From the NCBI GenBank assembly GCA_035772785.1, contig JAOCPU010000031.1:248001-312000 (forward strand): a stretch of DNA of 64,000 nt, read 5' to 3'. Position numbers and translations under genes: made by a program. This DNA is from Phlebiopsis flavidoalba (taxonomy: Eukaryota > Basidiomycota > Agaricomycetes > Polyporales > Phanerochaetaceae). Positions within the stretch are counted from its first letter, which is position 1. Each line of letters begins with the position of its first letter. The notes beneath the pieces are model-generated. The model saw only the letters and a list, made by a program, of their open reading frames with translations. It searched no databases and was not told where the DNA came from. This document shows positions 22,813 through 35,100 of this stretch, piece after piece.

Positions 22813-25491
22813 ATGACGACTCCGGAGACCTCTAAGCTATTTGACGCGTTCTCCAGCCTCGAGCTTGTGGATTGAAGACCATGAGCTCATTGACAGCCTC
22901 ATCCATCTCTCCAAGAACAACCCCAAGCTCGTTCGATCGACAATATATGATGCTCCCGCAGACCCAAGAATCAAATACGCAGCTGGAAAATGGCCGAACA
23001 CAAGTACTACAAAATCCCTTCCCCCTTTCCTACGCTTGCGCGGGGACTGTTCACGCAGGAGATAGACATCGACGGTCAAGTGAAGCACAGAATCGTAGCG
23101 AGAGGATACGACAAGTTCTTCAACATCGGCGAGGTGCCGTGGACCACGGTGAGTATAGCATACACTTCGTGCGAACTTCAAGGCTCTGATCACTCTTGAA
23201 GTGCAGTGGGACTCACTCAGGTCGCACAACCAAACCGCCATACACGCTGACGCTGAAGTCGAACGGATGCATCATCTTCATAGCCGCGCTCACGCCGGAG
23301 AAGCTCGTCGTAACCTCGAAGCACTCTCTTTGGGGCAAGGTGGCTGCGGCGGCGGTGCGACGAAAGTCACGCAGAGGTCGGTGTAGCGGTGGCTGAGAAA
23401 GCATCTTGCCGATTCGGGCAAAACCGAGGGGCAGCTCGCGCGAGTTCTATGGGACAAAAAGTGGACTGCTGTTGCCGAGGTACGTCCACGACTGCTTTCT
23501 GCTGCATGACTGCTCACGATTCAACTTCGATCTTAGCTTTGTGATGACTCATTTGAAGAGCACGTTCTGCCGTATTCAAAGGACAACTCTGGCTTGCATC
23601 TTCATGGTATCAACGAATGCTCAAAGCGCTTCACCACTATGTTGCCGGATGTCGTCGACAAATTTGCCAGAGAGTGGGGCTTTATCGTTACGAAGTCTAT
23701 GGTCCTGAACAGTATTCCCGACGTAAAGGCCTTTACGGAGGAGATTGGGCGTACGGGACTAAAATGGAATGACGAGGCCCTTGAAGGTTTCGTGGTCCGT
23801 ACTCATACATCTCCTCAGATCCTCCCTCAAAGGGCGGAAAGGACTCAGGCGCTTCACCATATGAACCTGGCGCGTCTTCTTCTTCAAGGTCAAGTTTTGA
23901 CGAGCCATATATGATGTATCGCGATTGGCGCGACCCCCACCTGGTAACCAAAACGCTGCTCTCCAAGGGCCCCAGCGTAGAAAACCTAACCGAAGAACAA
24001 AATGGCGACGACCAGAAAAACGCAGGTTTATGTCAAATGGGTCATCGAGGAGATCAAGCGCAATCACAGTCAATTTGCAGAGTTTTACGAAGGGCAAGGG
24101 TATCATCGCCACGCGCCGGAGCGGTTTCTCGAGTGGCTTAAAAGCAAGGAGGGCACAAGACGAATTTTGGAGAACGCAAGCAAGGAAGAAGAGAAGAAAG
24201 ACTGCTGGAGACAGGAAGAAGTTCGGTAAGACGGTCGTAGTGCCGATCGCGATCCCTGGTGTTGGTACGTTCCCCTATATGTACTCTCTTATACACTCCT
24301 ATTGACACCTGTCGATACAAAAAAAATAGGCAAAACAACGATCGCTGTGGCCCTCGCGCATCTATTCAACTTCGGACATACGCAAAGCGACGACATTACC
24401 GCCAAGAAGTCTGCTCCCCAGTTCCTCAAAAAGTCGTCGCGGACTACTAGAGACCCACGATGTCGTCATAGCGACAAGTTTGAGGGTTTCTCTCTTGTAG
24501 TTGAAAGGCCGCTAATATTGTGTCAGGAATAATCACATGCGAAAGCATCGCGAGGAGCTGCGAAATGCGACCAGTCACCTTTCGCCACCAGTACGGCTGC
24601 TTGCTCTGAACTGGTCTTTCGACATCCCACTTGGCCACTGTTCACCGAATCTGCGGTGACCGCATCGTCGCACGAGGCGACAATCACCAATCTCTGCGCG
24701 CCGACGCCGCAGGCAAGACGCACGAAGACGTTCTTTGGATGTTCCTTCAACAGGCCGAAGAGCTGCTCGATCAAGAGGTCGACGAGTCTGTCGAAATGAA
24801 GGTCGAGGAATCCCTCGAGGATGCGCTTGCTCGCGCTGTCGATGCATGCGTGCGCATACTGAACGTTCCACGACCGTCGGCAGAGCAGATGGGCGCTGCT
24901 CTCGCCGCTGCACGGGAATATACCCCACAGATGAAGCAGACAGAGAACGGGAAGAAGAAAGAAAAGACGAAACAGCCACGCTACTATGCACTATGTCCCG
25001 AGGTGGATATCACGCGCGTCCTCGAGGAGCGCCTTCAGTCGAAAGACGTATCGGAGAGCGGGAGGACGCTATATTTGACGCCCTGAAGATTGCACAGCCG
25101 CGTTGCAGAGCGACCGCATGTAACTCTTGTACATGAGAAAGGTCTACCCGACGACAACGAGCTCTGGGAACGGTGCAAACGACTCTTCTCCATGCAGACC
25201 CCACCGTCATTTTCATGCAGGTTGGGCGACCTCGTGTGGAATGATCGCGTCATGGCGATGACTGTCTGCGACCTTGAAGCGTCGACGGACGATGCAGCCC
25301 CCGAAGCCGAGAGCGCGGGCCTTATAGCTGCTCTTCCCGAGGAACTCAAGAAGCGAATGCATGTCACCGTGGGCACACGCAGTAAGGACATACCACCGAT
25401 CGTAGCGCGGGATATGGTGGAGGCCTGGAAGAAAGGCGAGCGAGGCATCGAATCATGCAAGTTGGATAGATTGTGGGTGAAGGGAGGGTGA
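22813..25491 (+). CDS. TRL1: Fungal tRNA ligase (ligase-kinase-cyclic phosphodiesterase)
   Basis: Trl1 heals and seals tRNA exons after intron removal and joins HAC1 mRNA exons in the unfolded protein response. ATG 22813 gives MTTPETSKLFDAFSSLE. The N-terminal adenylyltransferase domain contains YDKFFNIGEVPWTT and the nucleotide-binding lysine in TLKSNGCIIF (lysine codon 23256-23258), then LHLHGINECSKRFTTM, WNDEALEGFVVRTH and KWVIEEIKRNHSQFAEFYEG. The central polynucleotide kinase domain has the P-loop IPGVGKTTIAVALAHLFNF, whose coding is interrupted by an intron (24265-24329). The C-terminal 2',3'-cyclic phosphodiesterase domain contains HVTLVHEKGLPDDNELWERC and MHVTVGTRSKDIPPIVARDM, giving the two HxT motifs expected. 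Stop TGA at 25489-25491. About eight frame changes interrupt the exons. All three domains are present in the fungal order. Confidence 0.95.
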
Positions 25492-26058
25492 AGGGGCTGT
25501 ATTAATTAGCGGACTTGACGTATGTCCTCACATCGAACACCTTGATTTTAATGTTAACACTGCTACTGAACTCACTTTCCATTGAGAACAGTCCACTTCG
25601 ATGCTTGGAAAACCTCCATGTCCGAATCCACATGTCGGTATTCTGTGGCTAGTCCCGTTGCAGCACATCGACGCGTCTCTTGGGACCGCAACATTGCATA
25701 TTACGATGCGATCCTTGATTAGCGCAATGGTCACTGCCTTGGTGGCTACCAAATGTCTGAGAACTAACCATTGCTGGACACGCGAACACGGACCACTCAC
25801 ACTAAGAATAACCTTTCGGTCGGTGGTCACCGCAAGAAGTCAGCCTGAGGCTTGCTTTTCGGCACGCTCAGAGCCGATGGCTTCGCGCCCATTGCATCAG
25901 GTATAGATACCGCTCCGAACACTGCCTACGCTTAGCTGACGAGCTCTTGTCCTAGCGGCGGTGCATTTTGCCCGCTCGTTCTGGGGAGACGAACGTATAT
26001 ATATGTCAGTAGCATAACTCTTGTAACCCTCAGGTCGACACTCATTAGCCCACTCACC
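25492..26058. other. Spacer upstream of the first small secreted protein gene
   Basis: About 0.57 kb holding the TRL1 3' flank and the promoter of the next gene. A TATATATA element at 25994-26003 lies about 60 bp before the ATG, at a suitable distance for a TATA box. No gene is seen. Confidence 0.55.
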
Positions 26059-26624
26059 ATGAAGTCTTTCTTCGTCTCTCCTCACTCGTAGCATTCGCCT
26101 TCGGACAGCGGCTGATCATCCAAGAGCCCTCCGCTGGACAAACCTTCTCCAGCGGATCGTCGATTACTGTAGAGGTATCCGATTCCGTAAGTCTGCATTC
26201 GTGCCCTTCCAGATCCCCCGTCCCGAAATACTCACTTACTTTATGTTTAGACACCAGCGACACCCGTTACACAGGGCTCGATCATCATTTTGCGGTCACT
26301 CCGTGTTTCACCGTCTGCGACCAGCCGGCACCAATGGCCGTCCAGTGCTGTGCTGTACGACGGCCCATTGAATGTGCAGGATAACCCAGCCAACTTCACC
26401 AAGGGACGTTTACGAGGACTTCAACCTGACATTGCCAGGATTCCAGCCGGGTGAAGCGGTGATCAGCGTGTCGCATAAATTCACATCGGAGAGTGCGGTG
26501 AGTAATGTTGATATCTCTGATGTATGTGCATGGCGTGAGACTAGGAATAAATAATTTACAATCTTACAGAGTGGTCCATTTCCACTTTATGAATATACGA
26601 ACCGTTCATATCAACATTCAGTGA
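26059..26624 (+). CDS. Small secreted protein, tandem paralogue 1
   Basis: Short three-exon gene. ATG 26059 starts MKSFFVS; one missing base then allows LLTLVAFAFGQ, completing a signal peptide, followed by RLIIQEPSAGQTFSSGSSIT. Intron 1 follows a VEVSDS block. Exon 2 reads TPATPVTQGSIIIL, then after frame changes AVLYDGPLNVQDNPANFTKG and YEDFNLTLPGFQPGEAVISV SHKF. Intron 2 follows ESA, and exon 3 is SGPFPLYEYTN with a short end near 26624. The same architecture and many identical residues occur in the gene at 28053-28602. The pattern (IQEP, a two-cysteine centre, NFT/YEDF, EYT end) is that of a small secreted protein family common in Agaricomycetes whose function I cannot state. Predicted extracellular, about 150 residues. 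Confidence 0.72.
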
Positions 26625-28052
26625 CCGTGACAAGTCTCTCTAGCTGTTTCTTCGTGATCAGCGTGGAAAATGATGCTCTTTCATACAACGTTTACTATAA
26701 CCTCCTTTGCTTCTCTATGCTCCGTGAATGGAAGAAAGTCAGCGTTTTTCGTCTTATCGCGGGCCCGGGCTCGTGGCGACTAGGCTTGGATGTACCTAAG
26801 AGCCATGGCAAGCCTAGTTTTGAGTCGACCACATACTAGTTCTTGCAACAAAATTGCAACAAAGTGTCAGCTTCTCGGAGCTTTCATTAGCTACGTACCC
26901 TTTGAGCTCAGTAAAAAGCTTCAACACTTAGTAGTTGGGAAACTGAAAACCACTGTTGAGCTAAGTGACTACTAACAAGAATACCATGATTTCTGTTCCC
27001 TAGAGAGGCAGCGAGCGCGCCTCTCAACGATGCACGTGACCCAGACCAGTCGCGGCCGCTTGGCACTTGTCAACGAACGTCAACGTTGAACGCTGTCTTT
27101 AGTCCACCCATGCTTGTGGCCGCATGTACCATGGTCAGACAACACGCGTTGAGCCGCTATAGCATGAATGAACGTCATTATATCATGAATCTGGTGAGCG
27201 CCGATTACTCCACTGTTTATTCTGGTATTATCTGACCAGGCTGTCTTGTCCTACCAGTGTGACAATGCGATGCAATGACGAGAGCATGGTGCTAGAGCCA
27301 TGTTCTCAGTACGAACGTTCGTGACTCGGCGAATCTGCCTCATACGAAGTGAGACCATATGATACCCCACGTATATTGTCCCAGACAAGGCGGAGAAAAA
27401 GCAAGATGGGATGTCATTTCGAGAGGAGGAATCATAGTTGCATGTGTGCTAGACCTCATATACTTCGGGTAAGGTTGACCACTAGTATCTATCAAGAATT
27501 CGTATACACATGCTCAGTAGGTTTCACCGTGCCATTAGGTGGGCAAATATCCATTCGATCGAAAGTAATTTGTGGCTACGGCCATTCGACTCAGAAGTCG
27601 GATTCAATCGAATGTAATTCATAGACATAACGCGTGTTCAGTACCCCCGGACAATACTCTCCGATGGCAGAAGCAGGGGCGAAAAAAGCGTATCATCGAG
27701 GTACGCAAAACATCCCCCTTTTAGCCAGAGCGTGCCAATTGATACACATGTCTCGCAGCCGGACAGTACTCGCCGACGTCTGTCGCTCTGTATCGCTTAC
27801 ACTGCTATTCGGAGAAGCCGATCATGATCAGCACCCCTACCGGCACTCCGAGTTGCTATTGAAGCGTTCGCACGCCGACCCGTGTCCGTTTCAAGCCCTC
27901 GCGCATGAGACCGCACACAGCAAGAATTAGCGGACCCGTCGCATTAAGTGGCCTACGCCGTCCCGTACGAGTATAAGAAGGATTGGTCTTTAATATGACT
28001 GTCACAACCGGGCCACCATCCCCCTACACCTAACACAAGCACTTTATATACG
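26625..28052. other. Spacer between the two small secreted protein genes
   Basis: About 1.4 kb. No further paralogue is detected: IQEP- or YEDF-like blocks do not recur in it. Short plus-strand frames (27349-27624, 27634-27930) show no family features. A GTATAAGAAG element near 27970 is a possible TATA-like site for the downstream gene. Confidence 0.5.
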
Positions 28053-28602
28053 ATGCGCTGCTTTTCATTCTCGCCTCCTTTGCAGCCTATTCATGTTGCT
28101 CAACGGCTCCATATCCAAGAGCCAGTAGCAGGCGCAACAATCTCCGCGGGCTCGTCATTTGTGGTCGAGCTTGAGGACGACGTGTGTCTCGTTATTTCTT
28201 TCGTTTATAAACCCATCAGCTCACCGCTTATATAGGAAGCTGCTACTCCTGTCACACAAGGGACAGTGATGGTTGCGCTTACCGAATGCTTCGACGTCTG
28301 TGACAAGCCCGACCAGTGGCCCGCAAGCCAGGTCATCTACAACGGGCCACTGGACGTACAAAGCAACCTCGTCTCTGTCTGCTCCGCAAAAAGGGCCACC
28401 TACGAGGATTTCACTTTTACTATGCCTCAATATCAACCTGGTGGAGCCGTGTTGAGCGTCGCACACTTATTCGATGCTGAATTAGCGGTAAGGGTGTGAG
28501 ATCCTTAGCGCACCATGTTCTCCACTCACAGTTGAATTTTAGGATGGAACTTTCGATCCGTTGTTTGAATATACAGACATTCTTATTAACGTCAGCGACT
28601 GA
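28053..28602 (+). CDS. Small secreted protein, tandem paralogue 2
   Basis: Paralogue of 26059-26624 with the same three-exon structure. ATG 28053 opens MRC; the adjacent frame supplies a hydrophobic leader LLFILASFAAYSCCST, so one or two indels affect the signal peptide. The mature start reads QRLHIQEPVAGATISAGSSF. Intron 1 falls after VVELEDD, at the equivalent place to paralogue 1. Exon 2 is clean: EAATPVTQGTVMVALTECFD, VCDKPDQWPASQVIYNGPLD, VQSNLV, then ATYEDFTFTMPQYQPGGAVL and SVAHLFDAELA. Intron 2 follows at the equivalent site, and exon 3 is DGTFDPLFEYTDILINVSD with TGA 28600-28602. Two cysteines (CFDVC) in the centre could form a disulphide. Function unknown; extracellular location is inferred from the leader. 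Confidence 0.8.
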
Positions 28603-29199
28603 AGTTTGTAGACTAGTCACTCTATCCCGTTGATTGTCGAATAGCCCCGGACGCTTTAACAATCAAGTTATCCGGAATTAATTACCTCGTCGTCCGCCAT
28701 AAAAGGGGCTCATACTACTCCTACGTCAAGTTCCCTTGGCCGGGACGACTCTCGGTGACGTAACAAGCCCACTCACGTCAACTTCTGGCATGTGTTACTC
28801 TCTCATGCACGACTGATTCTTGCAAGGATCCCTATAGGCCTGACAAATCGTCTGCCGAGTTTAGACATTAGCCGCCGGCCTCGTCTCGCATGCATGGACT
28901 GCGGTTGGGGTGACTTGACAGCGAATGAGTTTTCTAGGTGCCCTCCAAACCTGCAAGTGAAATCTTTTACCCACATTGGCTGATTTACGTCACTGATCCT
29001 GCGTAGCAGAGCTCCCTTTTTGCGGCGATTTAGCCATCGGATTGGAAACTAGTTTGTGTTCTGTTAGCATCGCATGTTGAAGGAAAGCGCGACCAAACTT
29101 ACCACAACACCTCAAGGTAAATATGAGGATGCTACATACTTACATGAACGGTGCGCATCCCCACACATACGTCTCACACTGCCTTCCGCGATCGCAACT
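28603..29199. other. Spacer upstream of the dynamin gene
   Basis: About 0.6 kb with no recognisable gene. Presumed to contain the promoter of the dynamin-family gene. Confidence 0.5.
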
Positions 29200-32169
29200 A
29201 TGCTAGACTCCGCGTCACGTCGAGACTCCAACGCATCCTCTGATCTCTTTCAGTCACAGTATGCGAGAACCAGAAGAAATCTGATCAGTTTGATCACTGA
29301 CGTCCGTGCTCTTGGGTACGTTGGGCAGGCAGCCAAAGCTTTGTCTATACTCTAATGCATGTTCTCCATAGAGCGCAGGCTGATTTAGATTTACCACGCA
29401 TCGCTGTTATTGGTTAGTCCATTGCTCAATGATGCCGCTCCACGTCTGAAAGCTGTCCACATACTAATGTCTCGAACCAGGCAATCAGAGCGCAGGAAAG
29501 GTCAGCTCATTTCGTCTTTGTTTGCAGCTCAGGCATCATGCACGATTCCTTTCAGAGCTCGATCGTCGAAGCCGTCAGCGATGTGCGTATCCATGCGCTT
29601 TTGCGCAGCCTCGCTTGTGATTGACTTCTCTAGATCACTGTCCCGAGGGCTAGCGGTACATGTACCAGGTTTGTGCCTTAGCCTACTTGCTTTACTTTGT
29701 ACCTGATAACGGTTCAAAGATGTCCTATGGAGTGTCGCATTACCTGCTCCGACGAGCCTGGCAATGCCAGGTTCGTCTCCGACGCGAGACAGATCTCAAC
29801 GGGATGAAGATCGACCCGCATGAAGAACCATTTGGGCCTATACTGTTTGACAAATCCGAACTGGATGAAACGCTGCGCCGAGCGCAGCTTGCAATCTCAA
29901 TCCTTCTCTACCGGCCGAATTCTTTCTTACTTACGCTATAGATAGCCTTGAGCCGGGTAAAGCCCCGCCAGGCTCGAGCAGACAGTTTCAGTTCTCGGAA
30001 AGTGTAGTGTGTTTGGATTTGTCAGGCCCGGGCCTGACAGATCTCTCCTTTATTGATTTGCCCGGTATGTTCGCTGTCGCGGTGAACTCTCCATCTTGTT
30101 GACGCGCTACAGGCATCATTTCCAATGGTAATCGCGGACGACATCGAAGCTGTCAAGAACATGGTGGAGAAACACATCCAAGGCAACACACTCATCTTGC
30201 TGACCATCACAATGCGTGGTCAGTCTTACATCTTTGTGGAACAGCGCTTAAAACACTCACCTTATAATCAGATGATATGACAATCAAGGAGCAGCACGTT
30301 TAGCTCATCTCGCCGATGGAGATGGGCTTCGTACCATTGGTAATGTCCATCTATACAAAACGATCAAACAATTGGCATATTTAACATGTCTTTAGGTGTA
30401 CTCACCAAACCAGATACTATTCAACACGGTGAGGAGGCTGCATGGCTACGAATTCTCGAGGGATCAGCCCACCGACTCAAACGTAGGTTGAATCTCCGTG
30501 TTCTTGATGACAACGATCAGCTAACTGTGTGCTGAAGATGGGGTACTACATCACAAAACAACCATCTCAGCGTGAACTTGTAGGAGGGGATTTCTTCCAG
30601 GCCGCAGGGAGCGCGAACAGACCTTCTTTCAGCACACGCGTCCATGGTGCGACAAGCCTGAATTGCACAGGGGGACGTATGGGCACACCGAACTTGACTG
30701 AGGCCTTGAGCAAGCTCCTCAGTGGAATCATCAATCAAGCGTAATTGCGATTCTTGTCCGTTTCGTACAGCTGTGTAGTAACGCCCCCACAGGATACCCG
30801 GTCCCTACGACGCAACGTCAAAGAATCGCTTCTAGACGTGCACGACGAGCTCGCTGCGCTCCCGCCACCGCCGCCCGCTAACCCCGCGTCGGCGCTGCTC
30901 GCGCTCAAATCACGGGGTTTGCAGCCGACGTGGCGCGCTCATTCATGGGGCCAAAGACCGCGAAAGCCTCTTGCAGCTCTGCCGTCCTGCATACAAACAG
31001 CTGAACGCGCGACATCCGCGGGACGGCGCCTCGGTTTGTGCCATTTACTGACAGCGAGGACAAGGGCGATTTCGTGAGCCCGTCGTGTTTGAGCCTGAGA
31101 ACGATGACAGCAAGTCGGAGGAAGTGAAGGAGATGAATCTGGACGGGGTGAGAGAGCACATTGAAAGGCAAGTTTCGCTGACGCGATGATGTCAGACGGG
31201 GCGTGCATATCATACTCATCATTGCGTTGAAATAGATCGCTCACCTCGTGAGCTCCCCTACAATGTACCTTTCTCGGCCAAAGTAGCCCTTATTCAGAGA
31301 TTCTTCGCGTCATGGGAAAGCACACAGCAAGGCCTTTCTGCTTCAGTGCCCAGTGCATGCCGCGGCGCTCTCCGACGCTCGCATTCTTTGTGCGAAAGCA
31401 CTTCGACGTGTGTACTCCGTTGGCGGTACAACGGCGCTGTGCGACCACGTTGATGGGCTTGTCGATGCGTCGTCGAGCAATTCCATGCGAAGACCGTGGC
31501 GCGCATTGCAATGGGCACTCGAACTCGAGGATCCGCCGTTCACGAACAACACAGATGAGTATTTTGCGGGATACAGGGAGAAGTACTTCACCACATACAA
31601 GGCTTACCGTCGCGCGAAAGGTATGTCGTAGTTTATGGGACAACCTGCGAAAAATACTCATCCGTCTTATGGCAGGGCATACGCGAGAAAAACATGCCGC
31701 AGAAGGCAGATGTCAACGGAGTTTATGGGCGCAGCTGGCCAATTTCGGCTTTTTCCGGATTGAAAGAGGAAGACCTTAGCCAGTGGCTATGTGTGTGTAG
31801 ATCCGCACGAGGAGGAAATGGTAGTTAGTTATGGCTGAGACGGCTGCATACTTCCACGTTGCTTACAAGGGTGAGATTTGTCTGGCACCTTCTTTGTGCC
31901 AAAGCAAGTAAATCTCACTGCACGATAGCGCATCATTGACAACATCCCCCGCATCGTTGACCACGATTTCCTCCATGCCATTCGGCAGGAAAATCCAGAA
32001 TACGCTCATCATAGGCCTTGGACTGGGCGAGGATAGCGCAAGCGACCGCGCGCGCGCGTACCTCGATGAAGAGACGACACTCGTGTAAAAGCGCTTTCGA
32101 GTACAGTTGGCACAGAAGCAAAACCGCCTCGAGGAAGTGCAGAGGCGACTGTACCAACACGGCCTGTAA
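29200..32169 (+). CDS. Dynamin-family large GTPase (Mx/Vps1-like)
   Basis: Large GTPase that self-assembles to remodel membranes. ATG 29200 gives MLDSASRRDSNASSDLFQSQ and ARTRRNLISLITDVRALG. The GTPase domain has all motifs: G1 GNQSAGKSS (encoded across a 20-nt micro-exon at 29481-29500), G2 in VPRASGTCTRCPMECRI, G3 DLPG in LTDLSFIDLPGIISN, and G4 TKPD in IGVLTKPDTIQHGEEA. The middle/stalk region includes GYYITKQPSQRELVGGDFFQ, LRRNVKESLLDVHDELAALP, ENDDSKSEEVKEMNLDGVRE and ELPYNVPFSAKVALIQRFFA. The GTPase effector domain reads RIIDNIPRIVDHDFLHAIRQ, GLGLGEDSASDRARAYLDEE and QLAQKQNRLEEVQRRLYQHG, with TAA at 32167-32169. No PH domain or Pro-rich tail is seen, so it belongs with Mx/Vps1-like fungal dynamins and not with endocytic dynamins. 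About ten introns and many frame changes occur, including an in-frame TAA in the effector domain. Confidence 0.93.
29481..29500 (+). other. 20-nt micro-exon encoding the dynamin P-loop
   Basis: Between two introns with clean boundaries (upstream intron ends CGAACCAG; downstream intron starts GTCAGCTC and ends TTTCAG) lies GCAATCAGAGCGCAGGAAAG. Joined to the flanking exons it completes AVIGNQSAGKSSIVEAVS, the expected G1 region. Without this micro-exon the P-loop would be missing, which makes the splice reading compelling. Confidence 0.88.
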
Positions 32170-35100
32170 TATCGCTAGAGCTTAGAAAGTGGCCTTCGCG
32201 TGTCTCTGGTTGACTTTGTGGGCCCGTGTTTGTTTGCTCCAATGCACTCTCGATGTTTTGCATATGACTCGTCGTATGTAGACTTGTAACTCCAACTTGA
32301 TGAAAGAATTTGAACTGGTGCACATGCGAAGCCTGTGGAATTGAATCGTGGTGCTAAGCCCTGCGACGTATATCCGAGAGTCTTACCAAGTGTTTACAGA
32401 ACAATGCAGAGATGTGTAGGAGATATAGCTGCTCTGAGCGATCATAGTTTCAAGCTTGGATGATTGATTGGCTGACATACCCGTACATTCTGATTAAATC
32501 TTCTTCACGTTCAGGCTTAGTAGTATGTTTTTTAGAGGTGACGCTGCGAAGTTTTGACTAGGCCAAACTTCTGTGATTGTCAATGCTATGAATCAGACAT
32601 GTAGTTGATTTTTTGGACTTTGTCCTAGAGTAAACACCGAGCTCTTCTAGCTTTTGATGGTCTGTGGTTTTTTGTACGGTGAAAGCAACGACTTGAAGGC
32701 GCGTCATTTGACGCAACCCGGGCCGGTAGCGTTTTGAATGCCGAAGCCGGGTGTAGAGATCATCGTAGGGTTAGGTGTAATCGCTCTGCAGCAACCGCTT
32801 GGCAATATTCTCTTCAAGCAACTCACGCGCCCTCAGACATGGGCAGTCCGAACATTCTCTGTTACATGAGGAAGCCGTTCAAAATGTATGTGCATTGTAA
32901 ACTCTCTCACCGTTCATTGTTGACCGTAAACATAGCAGATAGCACGACCCGGTGTAAGCAGATCATAGTCCCTTATGGTAACGGCCCTCCAGATCGAGGG
33001 TCTTTTGATGTTCTTCAGCGGTCGGTACTACCTTGATCTGATACTTCAGTGACAAGACAAGCCTTCTGTTGTCAACCATCGCACAAACGATGGAAACGTA
33101 CTAGGGCCCTGGTTCCCTACTTCGCTTTTTGCCTTCTATTTCCCATGGGAACGTGTTTCCGCGTGCTCGCCCGTGAGTTTTATTTGTACATCTACTAATC
33201 AAGCCCGATACCCTTTGAACAGGCGTGCTGCCAGGACTCCGAAATCCCGGATAAAGATGTATGCTTACGTGACAACACAGAGCATATAGTTATAATACCT
33301 GACCCCATTGTCGAAGTCACATTACTCATACGCCTTGTCCGCGGTTGTATCTACGAACCCTTGCCGCTGTCCAACCTCCAAATACGAGACCTGGCCGTCT
33401 CCCTTCACGACAGCACCAGCGACCCCGAACCATCAATCTCATTCCCTCTCCCCAACCCCTGTGTCTAGCGATCGTACAGCCACCGTTCTGAGGAAGTCTC
33501 CGGCTCACTCCCAATCCCTCCTCACGTATCAGTGTCAAGGTCCAGGCCATCATACTCTAATCGCAAACCCTATCGGCTTGGGAACGGTGCACGTGATGCG
33601 ACTCACGTGCACATCATGGTGCTGGACTTTCCTCCTCCGAGAGAGCAGCTTGGCAAACTCGTGCTTGCGTCGCTGGAAGGCGTCGGATACCCGGTATGAA
33701 TTCGGGCTTTCTCGGCTAGCCGTTCTCTTTGCTTTTCCTATGACCTTTTCGCTCGCCGCCTCTTGACCTTGCGTTTTCCGTCCGGAAACAACTTGCCCGG
33801 GCTTGCCGGACGCCTTTCCCCTCAGACCCTTCCATCCCAGTCGTCCTCTGCCAGCTCTGAGCTCATTCTATGACATGCTCACAGTACTATATTTGCGGAC
33901 GAAGTATATGCGAGAGATAGCAAAAGCCAGCTTCCCACTCAATTGGGGCGACTCTCCGACCAACCGAAACTCTTCCGTCCAACTCATGCCCCCTACGGTG
34001 CCTCGGTCTGATATACGTGCCCCTGGCCCGCGCTGCACAACTCATTAACCGATCGTGTTTTTGCGACTGTGCGCGTCCTCGTGGCGAGTTTCTTTACGAG
34101 AAAATGGGCTCCTTGGCCTCGACATCTTTCGCATTACGAGATCTACATGCGCCCTCAGTAAATGAGCAATCAGTCAAATGGGACAGTTGAAACCTGGCTC
34201 AAGGCTTGCGGATTTCTGTCTTTGGCGTATTCCCCTGTCGCCAGGCAGGTACGTTTCCCTAACGTCGAGGGCGAGGTGTGGTGAAAAACACGCCGCCTGT
34301 TGCACGAGCTGAGGGGCCTTCGGGAAGATCACCGCTCCGTGTTACCGAGCATTCGTCATGGCACGGGAAGACACCGCGGGAGTCGCAGCAAGGCCGCGGC
34401 GCACCATCCTGCGTAGAGTAAGTGGGGCATCTACCATGTTCTCACGTTGTAAATATTAGCACGTGCTTTACCGCTCCGACACCACCCCACGAACCAGGTC
34501 AGTTGTAGCTGTTCTGTTCGGGTGCGACGGAGGAATAACAAATCCTTGATCATCGTCCTACCCGCGAGCCGTAAAATCTGAGGATTGTCTAACCTCCAAA
34601 CTAACGATCATGAACGAATTATTCATTTTGAATCCATGGCGGCCGGTAGTATGTTTCAGACGACTGATATTTAAATCGCCACAGGGAGGAGCTTCGCTTA
34701 CGCGTCAATTACCTGTGCGTGGACCCGATAGCGACGACATAACGACATGAAGGGATCAGCCACGTCTTATCGAGTGTGCAGGTCGGGAACCCAACTGTGA
34801 GTGTCCCTGAAATCGACCCACACAGCAAACATTACTATCTTGCCCGTGTTTGATACCCGTGCTGGGCGACGTGGCGCATCACGGCAATTGTGTCTTGTCA
34901 GAAGCCCAGACCTCCTTGCTCCACTCACCATCCAATATGCTATGCTCGACTTGGTATGTTCTAGTTGCTCGTTCCTTAAAATAATGCGGGGTGCGATCGT
35001 GTTAAGTCATGGGCGCACAGCCACATAGACCTGAAGGAGTCACAATTTCGAGATAAGGCACTGGCTCTTAGTAGGGTCCGACTCGGATAATCAAGCGTTT

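Noticed and set aside
26059..26624. Calling small secreted protein 1 a pseudogene because of its early stop
   Set aside because: One missing base restores the leader, and similar breaks occur in essential genes throughout the window, so the stop is not good evidence of decay.
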